Source: Campylorhamphus procurvoides
Taxonomy: Eukaryota > Chordata > Aves > Passeriformes > Dendrocolaptidae
Length of the DNA stretch: 64,000 nucleotides
NCBI GenBank assembly: GCA_013396655.1
Contig: WBMV01000298.1
Location: 601,515-665,514 of the forward strand
Direction: 5' to 3'
Translations under genes and position numbers: made by a program
Shown: piece by piece, positions 47,785 through 60,157 of the stretch
Numbering within the stretch: position 1 is the first letter of the stretch
Layout: every line of letters begins with the position of its first letter
The notes under the pieces: generated by a model
Told to the model about the DNA's origin: nothing
Seen by the model: the letters and a program-made list of their open reading frames with translations, nothing else
Databases searched by the model: none

Positions 47785-50700
47785 TAATTAAGAGCTAGAT
47801 GTGATCAAATCTTTAGATGCTTATGAACTAGGAGTCAGATTTTAGAGATGGTTCCAGTCTCCATAGTCAGGTACAGAAATTTTCAGTATTGTCCAATAGA
47901 AGAGAGAGGTTGCAATGCTCAGTGGTTACAAGTCTTCAGGCTGCAAGGAATCATCTATGGCCAGGTCATCTGCATACTTGGCATCTGCTCACAGTTTCCC
48001 AAACCCAGTACCTAAAAAACAGGGAGTATCTGCTGGTCCTGCCTATCTTTTGGCAATATTTAAGTATAATGGCCCTCGGCCATGAAGTAGAAAATTGAAT
48101 GGGAGCTATAAGTGCCTTGCTCTGTCTTCCTGAACTCAAATTTCCATTTCCCAGGAAAGCATCCTAATCGCAAATAGGAAGGTGCTGTATAAATGTGAAC
48201 AGCTTCTGAATGACAGGAATGAAGATTTTGGACCTTAATCTGCTTGACTCTGGCTGCAATTCATATATCATTGAAGGAGAGGGGAGGAATTATCCCAAAG
48301 TTCCCCACCCACCAAAGGCCTATGCACATTGCTGGCCATATGTGGGTGCTGCTTGTGTATCTGGGGTCATGCTGGAGCAGGAAGGAAAGACAATGCAGCT
48401 CTTCAGGGACCTCCCACAAAATCAGTTCTGTCAGTGTGAGATGTCAGGATGAATTGCTGCTTGCAGTAGATTGTGCAGCTGTTCAAACTATGATTGTGCT
48501 GCCCTCTGGGTGCTTGGAGCTTGGCTCTCTCTCATACTGAACATGCCTCTGAGCAAGAAATTCCCAGATAATAGTGGTTAGATAACATGCCAAAGTAGCT
48601 GATACTATTTTTTAAAAGGTTTTATCCCTCTTCCCCTCCCTTAATCTAGTGGTTGACATCTTAGATATTGAGCTGTTTGGGGCAAGGCCCATGTGGTCCT
48701 ATTTTTAGAGTGTACCCAGCACATTATAGACCTGATGCAAGCCAAGTATGTTATTGTAAGTCAGTATTGGAAAAAGGTTTTTAAGAGCAATACACTTCTG
48801 AGATTGCCAAGCAGGCTGAGGGGACCGCTAGATGGTACAGAGCGGATTTGCCTTCTCTTGCCCAAACTCCTTCCACATTTCAGATGCTGGGAAAGTGGCC
48901 GCTCCACCGAAGATACTTGCTGCATGACTTCATGCCTGTGACACTTCATCAGAGTGCTTATCTGCTCCCATCTCCTCAAGGCTGGAAGAAAGAGATCACT
49001 GGCTTCTTCTTAGGAATTCTTTCTTTTTCTCAACATCCTGGCAACTACAGATTAATTTTCTGTGTGCCCTTTACGCAGCTCCAGACACTGGATAATGATA
49101 ATTGATGAGGCAAGTTGCTTCAAAAATCACTTCACAAATTCAGGTCCTCTTGGATTTCCACAACAATGGCCTAGAAGTTTTTATTCTTCAGCAAAAATTT
49201 TAGACTAATGCAAACCCTCTCTCAGTTGGGTACATATGTTTCTTTATTTGTTTTAAAAAGCCCTTTACACTAAATTCTAACATTTTATCTATCAATGTAC
49301 ATATTGATAGATATATTTATTTTCTTTGTATCAGAAAACTTTCAAGATACTGCTCTGAGTGTTCATGATACAGAAGACTATTAATGATCTTTTCCAGGTC
49401 TCCCTTGCAACATTATCCCACAAACAATGTTTTTGATTCTGTGCTTGGATAAATTGCAGAAAGCAATTATACCTGTGACACATTGGAGAAGAAGCAAGAC
49501 ATTTTAGCAAGAAGACTTTTAATTTCTGATCCACATGTTTGTGCCTGAAGAGATTTACAGAGCTGGATAATTTCCAGTCAGCAGGGACCACCTATCTGGA
49601 CAAGGAGAAAAGAATAGAATTGATAGTTACACCTCTCGAGGACATTATGCTCTGAAGTCTCTAAGATACAACAATGTGCTGCCAATTTCCCCTCCTATTC
49701 CAAGTTCCATTTAGAAATTAAAGGCAAAAAAAGCCAACAAATAACGTTAATTTATATTTAGAAACCTCTAACACACTTTTTTCCTCAAGTTTTATTTCTG
49801 ATTTCTACCCCTATGTCTTTATTTGCTTTATTTGGCTTCACACTTCATAGAAAGATATGCAAAGCTTTATTTGGATGGATAACTGGTGTTGGTGATTTAA
49901 ATGCACTGGTCTCAGGACAGTGTTAATTTTTATGTCTCTCTCATTTAATGTCCCTTACACTAGCATTCTAAAATATGTAAGCCTGTATGTATATAGTACA
50001 TCCTATTCTGCTTGGTTTTGTTTGCTCTAGCAATTGCAGCTGTCTAACCTACTTTAACGGTGCAGATCTGGGATGCACTAAATCTTAGAGATTATTATAT
50101 AAAAATAAACACAAAATTTGTGTGAAAGCTGGTGAAATGCGCAAAGATTAGTTCTCATTTCCCTGTAGTTTATTTTTGTTTGCGTAGTTCATCAAGAATT
50201 AGCCGCTTCTCAGGTAAAGGATCAAGAACTGACTATAAGCCTAGAGGTGTTCTGTAAAGTGTTGATATATTATCTTAAACTCATTCTAGAAAAAAAAAGG
50301 AAAATGAGATTTTTAAACCTTTTACTTCCAGAAAACTCAGAGTAGTCCATAGAACTATCCAGGTATTTATTATACCCTCTCCGCAGTTCTGTTGAGGATG
50401 ATGGCCACAGCCACTGAAATATGTATATGATTTTCAAGGAATCCTGTATGAGCCTAGTTTATGTCTGTGGTTGGAGCTTTTTAGCTTTCTTTCTTTGAAA
50501 TCTTTTAAATTTTAAAAAAATGTAGATGATATCCCAAGGCAAAGTCAATGCTTCACTGTGTATACTGGAATAGGTCATAGTATAAATAGAGGAAAAATGA
50601 AAATAAAATTCCAGCTGAAATACTTGTCCAGGAATAGTCAACCCAGATTTAAAGGTTACAAAAAGCCAAAACCAAAGAAGTCTTTTCAGCGCTAATCTTA

Positions 50701-53098
50701 TTTTCAAATTATTAATGTCTTTCCAATAATAACATTGGTTTAAAAATAATAATAATATTTGCCATCTACTAAGTGCCAGGAAGCAAACTCTTTGGGATAT
50801 TCATTTTTAGTTCCTAAGTGACACACAGCAAGATAATATTGCCTTCCAGGAATTTCTGTGCCCGGGCTGCGGGCTCAAATGGGTCTGCATTCTCCAAACC
50901 TTTGAGAACTGTCTCTGGAATGTGCCAAAAACCTGTAACTCACTCTTGTTTCTATTAGATGCTGCTACTTATTGCCACTGTTTAAATAGGTCATTAGCAC
51001 ATAATAGAAGTAATGTAGGATGAAAAGGCAGGCTAGATGTGGGGTCAGGAGTAAATATACACCTTTGACAGCATTTGTCATGTCTTTTTTTTTCTTTTTA
51101 AATGTAAGTTATACAGTTTCTTTGTTAAGCACGTCTCAGTTTTGCTGCCCAAATTCACTGTGAAACATTAGATTCTCAGAGTTGGTGTTTTTGGGAACAT
51201 GTATGGCAGTGCCAGGAACCAGGAGTGAATACAGGAGCATGGGCTGTTGCAAAACCACAGGTAACCTCCATGTGTATGGACTTGACCTTACCAGAAGTCC
51301 TTGGAATCTGCCATGCTTGTGCATACTTTTCTGGGTAGTAAAAGCAGGGAATAAATGTATTATCCTCATCAAAGATGAGAAATCTTAACAAGGAAATTCT
51401 CTTGGAGCGAAGACTTGGAAAAATTCTTCCTGAGGATTTTGCACTTTTACTCTGTGACTGATTCCAAAGCTACCAAAGCAGCTATTCCTGACTGCAACCA
51501 AAGCGACCCAAATTAATTTGGCTTATGGTATTTTTGAGAATGGCAGTTCAGTGGAGAGGGAATTCATGTATATCCCTGTGAAACAAAATCCAGTGTGAAA
51601 ATGATAAGAAAATTAGAGAAAATCTACCATACACTTGTGATTTCAGAGTGAATGGTGACTCTTGTTGTCAACATCAGAAAATAATTCATTAATCAGACAT
51701 CTTCAGAGGAAGTTTTAGACATTTTAGCAGCCTGATTTTTGACGTAGTGTTGATTTTCTGTTCTATTGCTCTGCATGTTCAACTATAAAGCTTTAAAGTG
51801 CTGCTGAATGGAACTCCAGTTTGATGTATTTTCTATGATTTCATCTTTACAAAAAAATTTCAAATGACCGTGTTTTCTCTGAGCAATGGTACTTCCCAAA
51901 AGTATAGAATAAGCTCCTCTTTGCCACCCAGGCAGCCAGTTGCTGTGCTGACCTGTCATTCAAACTGAAGGGGCTGCCCTGAAAACTGAGGAAATTCATT
52001 ACAGTTTGGACACTTGTGCAGTGTCAAGTGATCTCAGTTCCTGAGGCTGGGGATGATGTGAGGAGTGATTAGCACGGCACTTGTCCAAGACGCAGCAAGG
52101 GTTATGACCATCCTTATGGTCAGCAACTGCACAAATATGAAACGGGCTGAGTTTGTGGAAGTTGGTTTCCATAAATTATTTGAAGTGTGGGGCTACCCCC
52201 AGCTCTATTTATTATTCCAGTTCTTGGTGCAGCACTGATGAAAAACTCTGTTTACATTAGGCTGTTCCCATTATTGAGACAGCATTATAGCCATTTTTCC
52301 CCAAGTGCTGCTTTTGCCTCAAAGCGCTGGCAAATGTGACATTATGACAACCTTGTTTAAAAATATTCGGCTTAAGATGAGGAGCTGTATTTGTTCTGTA
52401 AACTCCTTGGTGTTTTAAAAAACAAACTTGCATGTCTGTCACCTTCTGGGCCTAAACACTCCTGCCATAGGATCTAAGGCAAATAAATATTTGTCCATTT
52501 TGTGTTAGGAGTTTGGTGAGGCAGGGAGCAGAGAGGAGCAGAAGAAAGCAGGGCCAATGGCCCCATCTGGCCGTGGGCTTCCTCAGCGTGGCCATGCAGT
52601 TCTCCAGAGCCTCAGATAAGACCCTTTGTCTTGGATCCCCTTTGTGAGGGGTCACGGACAGGCCTGGCATGCCCAATTCCCTGCTTTCATTTTGAGCGAT
52701 AGTGTTGATAGATAAAGACATAGAAAGAAACCCATATAGACAGGCTTTATTACTCCAGCTGCCTGGCGTACCCCACTGCCCCTAATGGCAATAGGCTTGG
52801 CAGCCAGAAAAAAAGGAGGTTCAGAGAAATTTTGCTGGTTTGTTGTCACTGTCAATAAGTAATAGCTCTGTTTTTAATAGCCAGCCTCTGAGCAGCGCAG
52901 CCTCCACCCACTGCCCAGCAGACATCTGAGTAAGCACTTTTCACGGGGGCAGCAGATGGATGACTGTGTATTACATAACCCGCCGCTGCCAAGCCCTGTG
53001 TAGTTCCATGTGTGACACGTTAAGCAAAGTTTCAAGTAAACCCGTGAAACGTGCATGCTTGCAGATTTGGCTCTGGCTGCAAGTTCTGCCAGATGGCT
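47785..53098. other. Intergenic sequence, no gene seen
   Basis: Mostly unique. It includes the ancient SINE-like tail at about 48640-48780 and a run of AAT units near 50741. The stretch 49900-50250 is unique, repeat-free and AT-rich, and could be a conserved non-coding element, but this cannot be shown from one sequence. Confidence 0.65.
48640..48780 (+). repeat. Ancient amniote SINE/L2-like 3' tail
   Basis: The sequence TTAGATATTGAGCTGTTTGG followed by GGCAAGGCCCATGTGG, TAGAGTGTACCCAGCACATT and ATAGACCTGATGCAAGCC follows a consensus common in turtles, crocodiles and birds: TTAGATTGTGAGCTCTTTGGGGCAGGGACC, then a GTACAGCGCCTAGCACAATGGGGTCCTGG tail. Family name uncertain (MIR1_Amn or a related element). 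Confidence 0.6.
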
Positions 53099-53350
53099 GC
53101 TGTGCCCTGCCCTGAGCAACACCGCTGTGCCCTGCCCTGAGCTGCACCCAGCACGGCTGCAGAGGCACCCCAGACACCCTGTGGAGACAGCCATGTGTGG
53201 GTCTCACTGGGGAGGCAGATGTGCCTGGACCTCCCTGTGGAGATGGCCACATGTGGGCTTTGCCAGGGAGACAGCCACATCTGGCCTCTCCAGGGATTTG
53301 GCTGCACGCAAGCCTCTCCGAGGACATGGGTGTGTTTGTGCCTCTTACTG
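53099..53350. repeat. Degenerate 27-28 bp minisatellite
   Basis: About seven tandem units start at 53155, 53183, 53211, 53239, 53267, 53294 and 53322. Most begin GGAGACAGCC/GGAGATGGCC and end in CTCTCCAG/CTCCCTGT-like sequence, with lengths 28, 28, 28, 28, 27, 27 and 29. Just upstream GCTGTGCCCTGCCCTGAG occurs twice, 25 bp apart (53099 and 53124). The block is GC-rich and CpG-poor compared with its surroundings. It leaves several frames open on both strands, which explains the long minus-strand frame at 53032-53589 without calling a gene. Confidence 0.75.
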
Positions 53351-53849
53351 GGAGTGGAAGGTTCATGGAGAAGCAGAGGAGAAGCTGCACATGGCTGGGA
53401 AACCACTTGGTGAGGGAATGGCCCTGCAGGGCAAGAGGGTGCAGGGGGTGGCAGGGAAGAGAGAATGGCAGTGAGTGAAGAGGGATTTTTTTGAGGTGGA
53501 CTCCTTGTGTGCTTAGAAAGGAACATGCAGTTCTCCAGAGAAGGACAAGAAATAAGTTTTGCTCTAGGCATTTCCTGAATGTTGTTCACCTGAAAAACTT
53601 GTCATGGCAGCCCATGTAATGACAACTATGTATCTGCTGGGGACTACCAGCTCCATGACTAGCAAGAGCAGTGTGAGTGCTTCAGAAAAGTTGGAAGCCT
53701 AGGTATAACCACTGCAGATGTAGCAGGGGTTGAATGTCTCTTGGTTAAAATAATGAATCAGGTCTCAGAATGAGAAAGTTTAATTTAGAGCATTGTGTAG
53801 GTGGATGTTAGTGCTGCAGGGATACCTGGTGATAAAACCTAGGTCTTAC

Positions 53850-54062
53850 AGAATTATAGAGTCATAGAATCATAGGCCAATTTAAGTTGGAAGGTTTCTG
53901 TAAAGGTCACCTAGTACAACCAGTCTGCAATGATCAGGGTCATCTTCAACTAAATAAGGTTGCTTAGAGCTCCATCACACCTGTCCTTGAATTTTTCCAG
54001 GGGTGGGGCACCTGCCACCTCTCTGGGCAAACTGTTCCAGTGTTTAATCCCCCTTTAGACCA
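53850..54062 (-). mobile_element. CR1 LINE 3' end, minus strand
   Basis: On the plus strand it begins with the inverted tail GTCATAGAATCATAGGCC, followed by AAGTTGGAAGGTTTCTGTAA, CACCTAGTACAACC, GCTTAGAGCTCCATC, CTTGAATTTTTCCAGGGGTG and GGCAAACTGTTCCAGTGTTT. This is the reverse complement of the CR1 3' region in correct order. About 210 bp, 5'-truncated. Confidence 0.95.
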
Positions 54063-57052
54063 GAGTCTTCAGATGTCAAAATAGTTTATGAAGGATGGCA
54101 GAGGAAAGCCGGTAGGAGGAGGCTTTTCAGAGATGACCTGGTAGTCCTATTACTGCAGTAGGATGACTACTCTTTAAACAAGGGCAGTAACAACTGAACC
54201 CTCAGAAATAACTACACTCTTGGTTTAATGACAACCCTACCTACTGAATAGGAAACTCTGAGAGACAAGGCAGTGTTGTGCTGTTCTCTGAGTTCCAGGC
54301 AGGCACTAAAACTTGTCTTGGATGTACAGAGTACTTGGATACCTGAGGATAGTCATAGAGAAACATGACCAAACAAACAAATTCAGCCTAAGTGCAGGAC
54401 AGAAGCTTGGTAACAAGTGTTGGATCATGACTACAGCACCATACTGCAGAGTTCTACATGTGCCTGCTTTAATGGGGATACAAATGAATGACTCACCCAG
54501 TGCTTTGTGTTGTAAGTGGCTAGATCATGAACATGGCATAGCTCAGTTTCCAGCTAAGAAACACTTCATTCGGCAGTTAAGTGGGTTGTTATCTGGCAGT
54601 CATTATATATGTGATTTACAAGGAACATACAGATCTCCACTACCAGTGTGAAAGACCACCAATATAAAATACAGCAAATGGGATTTTTATCTTTCAGCAC
54701 ACAGCAAGAGTGGATGCATGAGCCACACTTTTCAAGCTGTATGTAATCAATCTAATGTAAGACATTATCTCCAAAACAGACTAAACTTAGGGCTGCTTTA
54801 CATGACTTCTTACCTTTAAATATATTTGACAATCTGCTCCCCTGGTATCTTGCAAGTTCTCTGTGGCCACTACAAGATGTTAATCACCAGCATGAAATAG
54901 TTACTGATGCAATGGGAAGCTATTATGTCAGAGGAGTCTGCTGACAGGCTAAGGAGCAAACACTTAACAAAAATCAAAGTCTATTTCTATTTTGTGCTTT
55001 AAATCAGCTTCAATGATCCTCAAGATGAGAAAAATGTGCACAGACTTGAAAAGCAGTCAAGGATGGAATGAATATCTCGCAACAGAGACAAGGAAACTGT
55101 AAAAAACAAAGTTAAAAAACAAACAGAGAATTTAGCAGTGACTGTATATCTTTCATATTTTGTAGAGTTACTGTGTAACAAGGAAGAATCTGAGAGCAGC
55201 AAAAGAAAACATGTCTTAAACGTTGCAACTGAAGCAGATATGGGTATCCTTAAATAATATCTAGGGCTGCTTTTCAGGAAGTACAAAGCTTCTTAATTGT
55301 ACTAAGGAAACCATCAATAGTATAAAATTTGGACCAATGCTATTCACCCTCAGACTCAAAGCACATGAATAATCAAGAGACTTCCAGACCTGCTGGGCGC
55401 CCTCAGTGGGAAGTGCAAACTCAAGACCTAATGACACTTGGATCATTTAATTCCCTTAGGTGGGCTCCAATCTGGTGAGCACTTAGGATGTAATGATTAG
55501 GGCTGTGTAAACAAATGGAAAATCATAGCCTTCTTATTTTTTAATATTTTTTCCTCAAAAGGAAGTTGGAAAAAACCCAACTACATTGAATAAAACATTT
55601 AGTTTAAGCCAAAAAAAAAAATCTCAGGTGCATGCAAGTAAATGATAAGAAATAAATTTGGCATAAGTCAAAATAATTGTTATCCTTTTCCTTTCTACAA
55701 TAATCAAGCAAAAAAAAAATATTTTCACAGACAAAGGTATTAAACATTCCCCATCCAAACTTGCAAATAGACTTGGGATGACCAAAAGCGCATGTTCTGG
55801 GGTTCACTGAAGGTTTCTTACCCACTTCTTTTGCCTAATTTTGCGTATACAGGCAGTTTACTTGAAGGCAAGCATTTGCAGTATGCAGACTTTATGTGTG
55901 TGTTATGACTCCTCTCGAGATTTAGAGTCCATTTTGTTGTGAGTAGTCATGTGGATATTCAGAAGAGAATTTTACATGACCATTGCCTTCTGGTTGTACT
56001 GTGCTATTTGATAATAAATGTTCTGTGTTTGCCAACATAGTAGTATGAACTCAGAAGCAAATGGATTTAAATTGGGGATAAGTTTTGGTTTATATGTTTA
56101 TGTCTCACCCAGATTTTTAAAGATGTATGGTGTCAGAGCAGGAAATTAATGTGTCCTATGATCTCAGTGTTGTGTATTTATAACTTGGGTTAAAGGTGAC
56201 ATCATAAACCTTCAGAAAGTCCTTGTATAGAGAAAAAACAATGAGGGGGAGAAGACTGCTGACCTCTCATTCACATCAAGAACACTCAACCATAAAATCA
56301 AAGGTTTGTATCAGTGATTTTTGTAAGTCAAAAGTTTCCCTGTGTGGTGAATCTTTGATGAGAAATGCATTGCTCCTGTCTTGGAGATAAGGAGTTTGAG
56401 TGTTAAGATCCCTTTCAACTGTGGGCATTTGGGGTTTGATGATTTTATAAATAGTCCTTTCTATGAAAACTAGTGAAAGAGAAAGGGAAGAATAAAACAT
56501 TAAGTTTATTTTAACATTCTCCTTAAATCATCCTGCAAGGGTAAGGAAAAGGGCAATTTTTTTTTCTGCCTTTTGAGGGGACAGGTCTTGGGACTTGCTG
56601 TAGTCCATGAATAGTGAGAACTCAAGGTCCTTCACTCCTTGGTTTCAATAGCAGTATGAAAAATGTTATCTTTCCCTGGGAAATTCAGCAAGGTTATGTG
56701 TATGTGTGGGCCCCTTCCACTGCTCTCCAGGAATGACCTGCCCTACTGCTTCCCTATATACTCTTCTCTCTTTTTAATTTTTCCCAAAGTTAACAAGCCT
56801 GGAAATAATTAAGAAATCCAGTCAGCTCTCTAGCACTATATAATTCAATTTACTGCTCTGCGTGTGAAAATTTGAGCTCAAGGCAGTGTTTATCTGTTAT
56901 AAAAATGCTTTCTTGCAGGGGAAAAAACATTCTTCCTCATTGCTTGTGGCTCATGTCTAGTTACTTATGTCATTAAAACCACAGGATTCATGATTACAAG
57001 TAACATTGTTGCTGTTTTAGAGTACATGGTGCTTTATTTCTCAGAGCATTGA

Positions 57053-57074
57053 ACACACACACACACACACACAA
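57053..57074. repeat. Microsatellite (AC)11
   Basis: Eleven AC dinucleotides read directly. Confidence 0.97.
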
Positions 57075-60000
57075 AAGGTGGAAGGTACTTTTGCAGTGTC
57101 TTCACCATCATCCAGTCCAGATTTAAGAACAACAACGTGATAATAACCCCACTGTGTCGATACGAATTAGGATGACAGATTCTTCACTGGATTTGGAGAA
57201 TAATATAAATAAAGAGGAAGGATAAGAAACAATGCTGCCCTATGGTCTTCTTAGTCTCATACTGCCAACCATAGAAATGCTTGAAACTGTATAAGAAATA
57301 ATGAAAGCCTTTGCTTTTTAAATAAACATGCTTTGTCATGATATTCTCATTTTCAAAGAAATTTGCATACCTGCAGTTTGTCCAGCATTAGAACAGGAGG
57401 CACAGGAGTGGTGGAGCTTGCTAATACACATCAGCATATAGGGAAATAAAGGGCTTATTTAGATAGGGTTAAACATAGGCATCTTCCTGGGTTTCTTGGT
57501 TAGAAAAACACATTTTTCAAAATAATGCATTCAGCCCCACCCATCTCTGGTCATGGTTGGTCTTGTGTCAAAATTGCTCTCACTGACTGTATCTACACTA
57601 GCAACTTAATTATGTCTGGGATAATTCCCTGGCTGTGAGGTCAGCTGGTACAGGGCACCCACAGTCACAATATTAACATCTTGTAGGGGGCAATCTGGGG
57701 TTTATGCTGACTCCCACTGCTGCAGAGAACTAGCTGAAACCATGCCTAGGACCATTCTAACCATTCAAAATATACGTTATTGAATCTATTGAATTTATTT
57801 TAGTGGCTGATAAACTGGTATTTAATTTATGACTATAGATGTAGAGATTGTGTTGTGCAGAGAAAAAAAGGGATATTTCCTTTATATGCATCTTCATAAC
57901 CTTCTTGAGGTGCAGGACAGGTAAGGCAATTGAGAGGTATATGAAGAACGGGAATAGTCACAGTTAAAAGTGTGTTGACTAGTATTTTCTTGCTCAGGTT
58001 GCCCACGGTTTTGCGTAGAGTCTGACCTTCCACTGCAGGCCACTTGGCACTTGGAGGTAACATGAAGCAATTCAAAGTACAAATACCAGGTCAAAAAACC
58101 CATGGATACTTAAAACCATAGTTACTAAATTTCCAAAGAAACCATGACAAAGAAAGAGCATCCTTCGACTCTTTCTGCTTGGCTAGTCAACCCTTGTTTA
58201 TGACTTGTAAAACTGTTGAGACATATCTGAGATGATAAAATCAATATCTGTGTGCAACTATTGCTTGTGAAGCTCTCCAATTTGACTTTTCATGTGTCTC
58301 CAAAGGTGACACAGTATTTGACAATACATGTCATTCAATTATACAATAGAAAGATGGTTTCTGAAGAATCTGTACTTTTCAGTCTCATTCAGTACCACTT
58401 TGGCCTCTTTAATGTTGCTGTAAATTGAACAGTGATATACTTGTCTGGTCACAGACTTTCTTTCATAGAGCTGGACAAGATAAACATTTCTGTGGAGGGG
58501 TAGCCATGAGGATAATCCCACCTCCTGGGATTATTCAGTGCTCAATTTACTATTACCTAGACAAGACTTTTAAGGGAGCCTTAAGCCTTGACAAAAATTA
58601 TTGGAAAATATTAAAGTCCAGATAGGAATCATAAGCAGTCCAGGGTCTTAAAAGCTATGCAGCAGCTCATTGTACAGGGAGAGACAAACTCTTCTAAAAA
58701 AAGAACTTTCTGTGTGTCTTGCTGCTCTTTCTTATATTATCAAATATAAAACTTTCAAAGCATAGTGCAAGCATGACACCAACACCTCCAGACATCAAAC
58801 CCACCCTTCTATCACCACTGCAGTTTTTCTGGGGTGCTGAGTAATATCCAGCGTTCTAGGAAGGGTCATTAATGGTGAGACGGTCTGTGTTTCAATCACC
58901 TGCCTATCAATCAAATTCCTGAAGGCCAGAGTTCAATTAATTGATGACACCCTTGAGGCAACCTAAGCAGTTAACAAGTCAGTGAGACTTGGTAGAAAAA
59001 CAAGCAGTAAGTTTAAAAAAAACCCCACCAACAAAACCTCCCATAACTCTCATTTGCCGTTTTACCTCCCTATGATTTGTCTTTCCATTGCTGCCCCTCA
59101 CTTACAAAGACAATGTATACTTTTCATGCAAAAAGCATGGACTAGACACAGAAAAACAAAACATTTTTCAGACCCAGACATCCTCCCTGCCATAGATAGA
59201 TTCACGATCTTGAAAATGCCAAAGGGAAATAACCAGAGTTTATCGCAGTCCTAATAGCTAACTTCACTGTTTTCTTTTCTTCTTAGCGGCTTTAAATTAT
59301 TTCTCTATACTTCACAAATTTTCAGTGAATTGTGTTTCAAGTCCCCCTTGTGTAAGATTCTCTTTTGTATTGCTTTGATTTAATCTATTTGCTTTTTGAC
59401 TTTTGATAACCTCTGATGTAGAAGTTCACATCGCTTATATGACACTTTGAAAAACTGTAAGGACCTCTTCCAAATACAGAATCACCTTCTTTTGTGTTAA
59501 GAAATCAGACAAACATGGTTTTAATAAAAAACAAATCTAAAATGGAGGAATGAGCTTGATTTAATCAAGATAGTTTATCTTGTCTTTACCACAGTGAATA
59601 TGTATGTTGATACAACCTAAATATATGTAGAACTTAATGTTTTACTAAATGTTTATGTATATGTGGACACTTAACTTTATGTAGATGTGTTTAATAATTC
59701 ATTTAGCTTAATTATCACCAGTTTGCACCAGGCTTTGCTTTTAGCTGAAAAGTAGGTTTCATTGGTGTAACAGAGTTTAATATTGCCATGTGATCAAATT
59801 ATTCAAACTTACTGGTTTCTCCAGTTACATATAACCATACTCTATGGCTTTGCCTGACAAGTTTCAAACATAAATCAGTCTTCTGAGAGACCTGTCCTGG
59901 TCTCAAAATGTATGATGAAAAATGAACTTGGCAAGTTTTCTGCAGTTGGGTTATTGTTAATGTTTTGAGGACCTCCAATCAGTGCAGCAAATAAAATATA

Positions 60001-60119
60001 CCAGCAGTTCACCTTAGCTAAGGCTTTGCCATTTTGATACAGAGGAAATGCAAGCTTCTAGCACCTCTTGCTGAGTGGCAACTGAAGCAGAATTTCTTCC
60101 CAAACTGATCAGAACATTA

Positions 60120-60157
60120 AAATCTGCATTAAATGCAGATTTAAAAAATCTGCATTA
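60120..60157. repeat. Palindrome plus third copy of AAATCTGCATT
   Basis: AAATCTGCATT (60120-60130) and its exact reverse complement AATGCAGATTT (60132-60142) flank a single A. A further direct copy, AAATCTGCATTAAAA, follows at about 60147. Confidence 0.8.

Noticed and set aside
53032..53589. 185-codon minus-strand frame with repeated TGR/CLPSETH-like units
   Set aside because: Coincides with the 27-28 bp minisatellite. Frames are open on both strands because of the repeat composition, so a protein is not needed to explain it.
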